Below, one piece after another: positions 57,464 to 64,000 of a DNA stretch of 64,000 nt (position 1 is the stretch's first letter; the number at the start of each line of letters is the position of its first letter). The translations under genes were made by a program, and so were the position numbers. The DNA comes from Astrocystis sublimbata (lineage: Eukaryota; Ascomycota; Sordariomycetes; Xylariales; Xylariaceae), in contig JAJNNY010000010.1 in NCBI GenBank assembly GCA_022453515.1, positions 372,001-436,000 on the forward strand, read 5' to 3'. The notes under the pieces were generated by a model that did not search any database, was not told the origin of the DNA, and saw nothing but the letters and a program-made list of their open reading frames with translations.

Positions 57464-58197
57464 ATGGCAAGCGAAGATCGCAAATTAGACGAACCAATAT
57501 CCGATGACGAGGAATACTATCGCTCTCTGACCATTGCTGAACTTGCAACTCAGTGCATGCCTTTTTTCGATAGATACGTAAACATGCCTGGGGCGGTGTC
57601 AGACTCTACTATCAGTGAAGACATGCGGACGCGCTTTAGGCGTTGGGTCCAAGAGATGAATGTGTGTATGTAGTTCGCTGAAGTCATTTATCTCCGTTTC
57701 TGGCAAGTCTCAAGAACAAAAGTTACCCTAATCGGTAACTGTACTCCCGAGACACCTGCAAACCCCCGTTTCATGAGCAATTTCTTTACTCTAACAGGCA
57801 ATTACTAACTCCAGCGGTATAGGTGAAGCGCACGATGCTTCGTTGGAGCACAGACTCCGATCGAATCCCAATCTTGCGGACATTATCCATCAGCTCCTGG
57901 AAGTATTGTGTGAAGGTTTGGCATCTCGTCAGTACCTATTGCCCCGGATCGAGATTAACTAAATGACAATTCCCACTACGTATGCTAACGGGGATTTTCT
58001 ATATCACGGCAGGGGAGCCAATCGACAAGTCACCAAAGACTCCTAGTAGGAAGCGACAACGGATATCTGATCAGGGCGAATCAAAAGTCACGAAGGGGAC
58101 TGGCGGTGACGATGATGCAGGCGATTCCGATAGTGATGACGATAAACTAGAAGAAAACGATATTTTATTCGAAAATTGGATCGGCGGAACAATATGA
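57464..58197 (+). pseudogene. Truncated paralog of the ankyrin gene's 5' end
   Basis: Three exons, 57464-57665, 57823-57927 and 58013-58197, still read as 163 aa. They align collinearly with the N-terminus of the protein at 48116: TIAELATQCMPFFDRYVNMP vs TIAEHATQCNALFNKYITLP, HRLRSNPNLADIIHQLLEVL vs YRLRFSPTVVEIIHQLLDVI, and KTPSRKRQRISDQGESKV vs QTPSRKRQRVSKYGDSEV. A TGA appears where the full gene reads ACA just after the GGT codon pair, and DNA similarity continues for some tens of bases beyond it before being lost. The copy has one extra intron (57666-57822). The ankyrin part is missing, so this is a partial duplicate, either dead or a short residual protein. Confidence 0.75.
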
Positions 58198-58531
58198 CGG
58201 CTCTACTGTCTATGTAGACTTATTCGAGAATGCGAATAAAGGGCAAGGAACGCATAATGGTTCAATTGATATTTGTTATTCAATCATTTTCTAGTTTTTG
58301 CTGCATGTGAGCACGGTTGGAGCATCAAGCGCGAAGCGTAAATCTTCCCATAATTCAGCCCTTCCAAGCCTCTGGCTTTTAAGCTGCCTTGCAATCAAAG
58401 TAGTTTGATTTCGTGCCTAGTGGCAACTTGTGTGGTATCTATGCAATATGCTTCTCACACGGGAGTCCTACCACGCTGTTGGTATTCCCGAAGCAAACAA
58501 AATTCAAAGATTCATAATGTCTCATCCCTCG
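58198..58531. other. Intergenic, 3' remnant side
   Basis: The first part carries decayed similarity to exon 2 of the ankyrin gene; beyond about 58270 nothing is recognised. Confidence 0.5.
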
Positions 58532-59575
58532 TCATGCGAGTACCAATACATTGTTGTGGCCATCGATGAGGCTATCAAGGGGTGCCCAGTTGTGAATTAC
58601 AGGCGGCGGCTCCACCTCTTCGGCGTCCGTCCACCCCCTTTCCGCGCCCCAGATGATTCTGATGTCGCGCGAGGTCACGAGTTCGATCAAGCCCGTCATG
58701 AGGGCACCCGACTTTTTCACGCTCGGCCACGCATCAAACTCAACCCGTTGCACCCACGGCATCTGTTCCAAGACACCAGTGAGAAGCATCTTGGCGAAGG
58801 CCTCGAAGAAGCCGCCGGGCTGACGGAAGCCCCTGAATATATCGTTGCCCGGGTCGCATTCAACAAAGACGGATAGCTTCGTGACGTTGATGCACTGATC
58901 CAGGCCGAGCGCTGGGTTCACCTCCCAGCCGCGAGGGGGCTTGCTCCAACCAGGGCCGAGGCGGAGCTCGAGTGAGCTGATGCACGCGCGCTGACCGGGT
59001 TTCATACGGGCGAGAAGAGGCTTCTTGGTCTTGAAGAACCGCCCGGGATGCGTGGGAAAGACGCGGACGGGGTGGGAGCTGTAGAAGGCGTACGAAGCCT
59101 CCATATATATAGTGCGACAGGTGCGTAAAATGCCCAGCTTCTGATGAATTCGCTTGTAGTTGTCGGGGTCTAGATCGAGCACATGGCCTGTGTTGGCAAA
59201 GTGCTGCTCGTAAACTTTGAGACGCAATTCGGAAGGCAATTCGAGGAAGCGGAACGGTCGCTGCTTGACTCTCCTCGGTCTCGGTTTCTCGGGTGTGGTT
59301 GATGCAAGAGTGAGAGCGTCGAGGGGTAGTTTCTCGATCTCTTCGTTTATATCGATCTCAGCCTCGGAGGCATATGTGGAGGGATATGCTGAGCTGAGGG
59401 GAGTCGGTAGGGTGGATGAGACTGTCGATGCAATCGCAGGTGCGGCGGGTCGAGGACGAGCTGTAGTGCCGGCAGAGCGTGACGCTCTGCCAACGCCCGT
59501 CTTTCGGCCACGCATCCTGTCAGGTGTTCTTCTCCCGATTGACCCCCCTGCTGCTTTGGAATGGACCGGCACCAA
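58532..59575 (-). CDS. F-box-like / 2EXR-type fungal protein
   Basis: Intronless, 347 aa. A basic, Pro/Ser-rich N-terminus (1-105) precedes FRFLELPSELRLKVYEQHF (108-126), the degenerate F-box-like motif that opens many uncharacterised fungal 2EXR-type proteins. Next is ILRTCRTIYMEASYAFYS, the second typical element (RxxxREAxxxxY-like), and a region with CINVTKLSVFVECDPG. Such proteins are very numerous in moulds and often lie near variable loci. Substrate-adaptor function is suspected for some but not shown. There is no signal peptide or TM helix. Confidence 0.7.
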   Translation of the reverse strand: MVPVHSKAAGGSIGRRTPDRMRGRKTGVGRASRSAGTTARPRPAAPAIASTVSSTLPTPLSSAYPSTYASEAEIDINEEIEKLPLDALTLASTTPEKPRPRRVKQRPFRFLELPSELRLKVYEQHFANTGHVLDLDPDNYKRIHQKLGILRTCRTIYMEASYAFYSSHPVRVFPTHPGRFFKTKKPLLARMKPGQRACISSLELRLGPGWSKPPRGWEVNPALGLDQCINVTKLSVFVECDPGNDIFRGFRQPGGFFEAFAKMLLTGVLEQMPWVQRVEFDAWPSVKKSGALMTGLIELVTSRDIRIIWGAERGWTDAEEVEPPPVIHNWAPLDSLIDGHNNVLVLA

Positions 59576-60504
59576 ACGAGGGTTAGAGAAGAAGGAGGCG
59601 AAGGCGAAGGCGTTGACGTTAGTGGTTGGAGTCAGGGACGCAACGGTCGGCAGCGGTGTGCGGAGCAGTTGGGTTGTATTGGGAGTTGGAGTGTGGTATC
59701 CCCAAGTCCCGACTGCAGATGTCTAGCCGTCGTTTCGGCCGTTTCTATTTCTGAGAGCGAGTGCAAATGGTGTTGCAGGCACGCAGGGTATGTTCATGGC
59801 TCAAGGCTCAAGGCTCAAGGCAAGTTGGTCATTAGAGTGGCGACGGTTAGGGGGAAGCAGGACGTGCATCGCGAGGGTGGTGCCATCGTTAGTTGTTCAG
59901 TTGATTGGACAGCCACCCTCTCTACAATGCAGAACTCTTGAACGCCATATTGAACAAAATGAGAGGATGAAAAGTCGTAGGTGGTTGATTGTGGTAAGTA
60001 GGTTGGATGGATGGCAGGTTCTTGTAATCCCGATCTGGCCGGAGCAGTTCGGACATGCCCCCCATCGAGTCCCATCTGTAGGACCTACATAAGGTACCTC
60101 CTACAGGGGGTATATAGTACGAGGTACCCGGACCTATCGGACAAGGCCCTCGAGGGCATTTGATTGAGCCGCTTAGCGTGAGTCTATCCTAGCTGGTACC
60201 TATCGGGTGGCGGGGTTATCCCCTGTACCTCATGTACTGTATTGGGTCCAACAGTGTACCTTTAGGAGGTAGTACGAGTAGTCATAACCTCCATAACGCT
60301 TGAACAGATACAATCTCTATAATACTGGCTTCGCAGGCAAGCTATTTCTATCAGAGAGGTCCTTCGTAGAACTAAAACAAGAAGAGAACCTCAAGAATCA
60401 AGCAACTAGCACTTGGATATATTGACGTTTGTCAAACTAGCCAAACCCACGGCCTTCCAACCAGCAAATAATCGGATCGATTGCCTTGATTGCAGCGCTG
60501 ATAC
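59576..60504. other. Intergenic region
   Basis: About 0.93 kb; a three-unit GGCTCAA tandem repeat lies at 59798-59818. GGTACC-containing short palindromes occur near 60090-60130. No gene is seen. Confidence 0.5.
59798..59818. repeat. 7-bp tandem repeat, three units
   Basis: GGCTCAA repeated three times without change, in non-coding DNA upstream of the F-box-like gene. Confidence 0.7.
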
Positions 60505-61603
60505 TCAACGAGACGAGCAGGTTAGATTTACGTGAGCATAGTCGAAGGCATCGAGATACCCAATTAACTGGACCACAGCGGCACATACCACCAGGATGTG
60601 AAAGATCGAATGGGAGCCCCATAAGTCGAATTTGCCAGGATATCGACTTTCAGGAAACCTGGTCTTCAGCGCCGTCTGTGTTAGGCTCGGCTTCCCTCTC
60701 ATGTGCAATTGAGAGACTTACCGCATAAAACAAAGTCCCAGATAGAAGGCAGCCTGCTTTTGCCAGAGTATAGAGAAAAGCTTTTCTCACCATCTGCGAC
60801 ATGCCGAACACATGAAGTCAATGGACCAAAGGGGCAACACCGGCCAAGCCAGTCGCCACGAACATCAATGCTCGGAATAGGCGATACTTTCGGCCTTGGA
60901 ACTTAGGATGCAATGTCATGAAGATGGTCAATGTCCCGAAAACTCCAATCTACCAATCAGGGAAAGAAGAGTGTTAGACTCAAGCACCAGGTCTGAAATG
61001 AAGAAAATCCAAATGTGTACAACGACATGAACTAACCATGGACCAGTAGGTATTGCGTGGCCAAGGTTCGCACCAGAAGACCATGTATATCCCTAAAACA
61101 AGGTCACCCAAAATGAATATCACTACGCCCAGCATGTCCAGTTGCAAGCAGAAATGTTCCATATCTCGGGAGTGGTTCATCAAGGTGTGGTACGTCGCCG
61201 ACAACGACAGGCACGTGACGGCCGTCAACATGAAAATGGAGAAAGCAATGAAATCGGCGCCCGTGACCCCAGGGTATCTGCTGGCAAGGTACTGTTGTAA
61301 ATGCCACTGGCCAAGCAGGAATAAAACGGCCGGGATGAGGTGGGAATAGATGTTGACAGACTCGTTGTGCATGTACGACCAACTGCAGAACGAAGCGTGA
61401 GCCGAGCCTGAGATGGGCCGATAGCCATGGTGAATCCACTGGTTGGATTCACGCTGGAACCATTCCGGCATCTCATCGAACGAGAGGAGGCCTACTTGCT
61501 TGCCGGCCTTGGATGCGGTGTTGCTGTTAGATCCCATTCCTCGTCCTTCATGCGCCTCTGGCGGCTGAGCGGACGGGACCCGAATACGGGTAGCGGATGC
61601 CAT
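60505..61603 (-). pseudogene. PAQR/Izh family gene with an in-frame TGA
   Basis: Three exons, 61603-61037, 60949-60722 and 60675-60505, would encode 321 codons. The family motifs are kept: MHNESVNIYSHLIPA, SATYH (His139), QLDMLGVVIF in the first exon and GSHSIFHI in the last. At 60820-60818 a TGA interrupts exon 2 (codon 233), in a segment where conservation resumes immediately after it (VFGMSQMVRKAF). A product stopping there would lose the last helices and both C-terminal zinc histidines. The splice sites and the rest of the frame are intact, so the damage is recent, or the stop is read through, or the base is a sequencing error. The following bases CTT make a TGA-C context, which is comparatively leaky. 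Confidence 0.8.
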
Positions 61604-62302
61604 CTGCTGTCGTACCTAATAATGATGCTTTTGGCGAAGTCGGAATTTGAGAGTAAGTGGAGTTGCAAGTTGAAGAGGAAGAGGTTTCCCTCTTGCCTTG
61701 TTGTTTGCATTGTTGCCCTTTTATTCAGTCATTTGTGCTAAGGGATGGCCTTGCTGCTTTGATTGGTGCCGACCGCATCTTCTGCTTCTCATTGCTGTCA
61801 CAGTCCCAATAGCTAGCTCGTGTGCGTGTGTTACAAGGTAGAGAACTAGGCCGCATCACTATATAAAGGTCTACTGACTGTACGTATATTCAAGTGCTCC
61901 AGAAGCGTAGGCACGAGTTGGGTAATTTGTGTAGTTGTACTAGTAGACAATCTCACGGCGCATACATACTAGGTATGGTGGCACGGATTGAATCGACATT
62001 CCAAGTAATGGGTAGTCCAAGCTGGTCTAACCAAGTCGGGTAAGCTGCTAAACAGTGCTGTATCCCACATCCAGTGGCGAGCCAACTGTGGACGTTAATG
62101 TAACTCTACAGCTTCATACTTGGTCGTTCTATGGTGAGATTAAATGTTACGACCACACAATTCACTTTAGCCAAAGGCATTCTATATGTCAAAGGCACAT
62201 CATCAAATCGGCCGATGCCGTTCGTGCTTCTTCGAGAAATTTATCCTTTATTTTCTTCTGCTATCCTATCGAGCGCTTGAAGTTATTCCTTCGAAGCATC
62301 CC
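61604..62302. other. Intergenic region
   Basis: About 0.7 kb between the PAQR start and the stop of the Gal80-like gene; no recognised feature. Confidence 0.55.
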
Positions 62303-63575
62303 TCAAAGCGACTCCCACCCTGCAGCTTTGACAATACGGTCCAGAAGCACATGAGTCTTCAGGGCAGAATTGAAGTCGGCAAATGCATTGGGGTCACCCT
62401 TGGCCAATGCAGCATACTGGCGGGCTACATTGGCGGCAAGCATGGGGACATTGGACTCAAACTTGTCGTTGCCCATGAAATCAACATTTTCGGCATCGTT
62501 TGTCCCAACTTTGAGCCTCAGAGTGCGTTCTGGGTTGCCCATTTGCCAGGCAAACTTGGGAACAAGCACCTCAATCTCCCCCTCCGTTCCTGAGATGATC
62601 CAGCGGAAACTGACGTCGTCGACCTCGTTCTTTGACTTTCTAGCAGATATAGAGGCCAACGCACCGCTCTCAAGTATCCCTTGGATCAGAACATGCTCCG
62701 GAACGGATTTGTGATAGGCGGGATTGACAACTTCGCCCTTTCCATTGATGATAGGGATCTCAGTGACCGCTGACTTCATGATTGCTTGAACTTCAGCGAA
62801 ATCGCCAAGAGTGTGGATGAAGCTGTCGAGGACTATTGGAGATGTTAGAGAACGGTAATAAACCATTACGTCGACTCAAAAATACGTACAGTGTCCAATC
62901 CAGATGGTGAACTCATTTCCCCCTGACTTCCAGTCAAGGTAATATTCGCCGCCCTCCATCCATACCGAGTTGGGGAGAAGACTGGAGCCAATCAATACAG
63001 ACGAATTCAGCACCCGTCCAATCTGGCCCGACTCTATAATCGCCTTGACCTTGACGACCAAGGGATCTGCGCGGGCCTGAAGTCCCACAGAAGTTCGCAC
63101 ACCTGCACTTTGGGCCATGCGCGTCATCTCCTCGGCTTCGGCGAGAGTTGCGCCTAATGGCCACTCGACGAAGACGTCCTTCTTCTTCAGAAGGGCAGGT
63201 TTTGCTAGCTGGAAGTGCTTTCCAACATTAACGGCGATGACGACAAGGTCTACGTTAGGGTCGTTTGCCAGGTCATCTGGATTCGCGTATGCGTTGACAG
63301 ACTTGCCCAAGCCCCACGTTTCGACTTTGCCAGCCTGAGTCAGTCGATACTTTGTTGCAGACACTTGGGGCAAGTGACATTAACCTACTGGCATTATTGG
63401 CTGACTCGATGTTGGAGTTGCAAACTGCTACCACTTCGTACTCCTGAGGCATATAGCGCAGAGCAGGTAGATGGGAGTTGCCGGCCCAAAACCCAGGTAT
63501 CTGTGATGACTCGGCGTCGGACAAGCCAGCAGGTCTGGATTTCAACCCTATGATACCGACACGAGTAGGAGGCAT
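62303..63575 (-). CDS. Gal80-like Gfo/Idh/MocA family protein
   Basis: Three exons, 63575-63389, 63324-62890 and 62832-62303, giving 383 aa. The N-terminus VGIIGLKSRPAG is a degenerate dinucleotide-binding loop. VVAVCNSNIESANNA, AYANPDDLANDPNVDLVVIAV, FVEWPLGATLAEAEEM and FTIWIGHFLDSFIHTLGDF match Gal80-type proteins. The catalytic Lys of the usual EKP motif is Trp here (EWP), as in Gal80 regulators, so a regulatory or non-catalytic role is more likely than sugar oxidation. In yeasts Gal80 represses Gal4; in filamentous fungi the role of these proteins is mostly unknown. The first intron acceptor at 63325 was chosen because it gives a 64-bp intron and restores the conserved SANNAIETWG; the upstream AG would leave only 25 bp. 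Confidence 0.83.
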
Positions 63576-64000
63576 TTTAAGGAATCAAATAAATGAACTT
63601 GAATCCGTCAATTGGCGAGGAATGTCGTGGGTATGCTTATATGGCACGATACTTGTATGGAAACGGTTGCAGCAGAAGAACGGCAATGGTATCTGGGTAT
63701 CCCTTGGTTTAAATATGCCGACACTTTGCAGTCAAGGTCAAGCAATTGTTACGCTGAAACTGGCGGGATTAATCAGCTAGCATGTTATTTTCGCTCGATG
63801 CCGCCTTATGCCACACTCCATTCGTAATCAGACCCGGCAGCCAATTCACACGTGTGCCTTGATGTTCCGCCTTCCGCAACATCCTCCCCGACGAAAACGG
63901 CCCCGCCGGGACTCCGACGTAAGTACTTTCCATGACTCTGCCCCAGATCCCCTTCTTCCTTGGCCTCGTATCATCATTGCCATATTGACTCTACTGATGA
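63576..64000. other. Window end, promoter side of the Gal80-like gene
   Basis: No gene can be supported. A GC-rich stretch at about 63880-63920 followed by GTAAGT (near 63919) could be an exon end of a gene running off the window, but nothing recognisable is encoded. Confidence 0.35.

Noticed and set aside
63360..63400. A 25-bp intron in the Gal80-like gene
   Set aside because: Too short for a fungal spliceosomal intron; a 64-bp intron with the acceptor at 63325 keeps frame and conserved residues.
1..64000. CRISPR arrays, tRNA or rRNA genes
   Set aside because: No regularly spaced repeats were seen, and no sequence matched a tRNA B-box with paired arms on reading; a covariance-model scan could still find one.

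Overview
The window is nuclear DNA of a filamentous ascomycete (Pezizomycotina, most likely a sordariomycete). The genes are moderately dense and have short GT-AG introns of about 50-170 bp. The protein families are typical of moulds: a TRI12-type MFS pump, GH43 and GT25 enzymes, CAP proteins, a Gal80-like factor, and NACHT/ankyrin and subtilisin-like cell-death proteins. One AT-rich block, 38.5-47.4 kb, is a transposon nest damaged in the way repeat-induced point mutation (RIP) damages repeats.

Layout, 0-33 kb: mostly housekeeping and metabolic genes. These are the 3' part of a vacuolar HMT1-type ABC transporter; an acyl-CoA ligase and an enoyl-CoA hydratase, both ending in a peroxisomal targeting tripeptide; a 14-TM MFS pump; a secreted GH43; a CAP/PR-1 protein; a GT25 glycosyltransferase; an S/T-rich single-span surface protein; a small membrane protein; a zinc alcohol dehydrogenase; an SDR; VTA1 (ESCRT/MVB); a protein disulfide isomerase; the exosome subunit Rrp41/Ski6; and a PAQR (Izh/adiponectin-receptor-like) membrane protein. 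A 125-bp element with perfect terminal inverted repeats, apparently a MITE, lies at 33.86-33.98 kb.

34-58 kb is the most interesting part and looks like a programmed-cell-death / non-self-recognition island. A gasdermin-like pore former (34237-35067, +) lies tail-to-tail, 68 bp apart, with a five-exon gene (35136-38199, -) for a protein with an N-terminal DUF7580-like region and a C-terminal subtilisin-like protease whose Asp/His/Ser triad is intact. This is the arrangement of the Podospora het-Q1/het-Q2 incompatibility pair. Next comes a Fot1/pogo-like DNA transposon (38477-47382) split by a 7041-bp Ty3/gypsy LTR retrotransposon (39562-46602; 499-bp LTRs, 5-bp target duplication). Beyond it, a large ankyrin-repeat protein (48116-51661, +) lies tail-to-tail with a PNP-NACHT-ankyrin NLR-like protein (51869-55879, -). 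A truncated, diverged copy of the 5' end of the ankyrin gene lies past the NLR at 57464-58197.

58-64 kb holds an F-box-like/2EXR-type protein, a second PAQR gene broken by one in-frame TGA, and a three-exon Gal80-like Gfo/Idh/MocA protein. Exon structures were worked out by eye from splice signals, reading phase and family conservation. They are not supported by transcript data.
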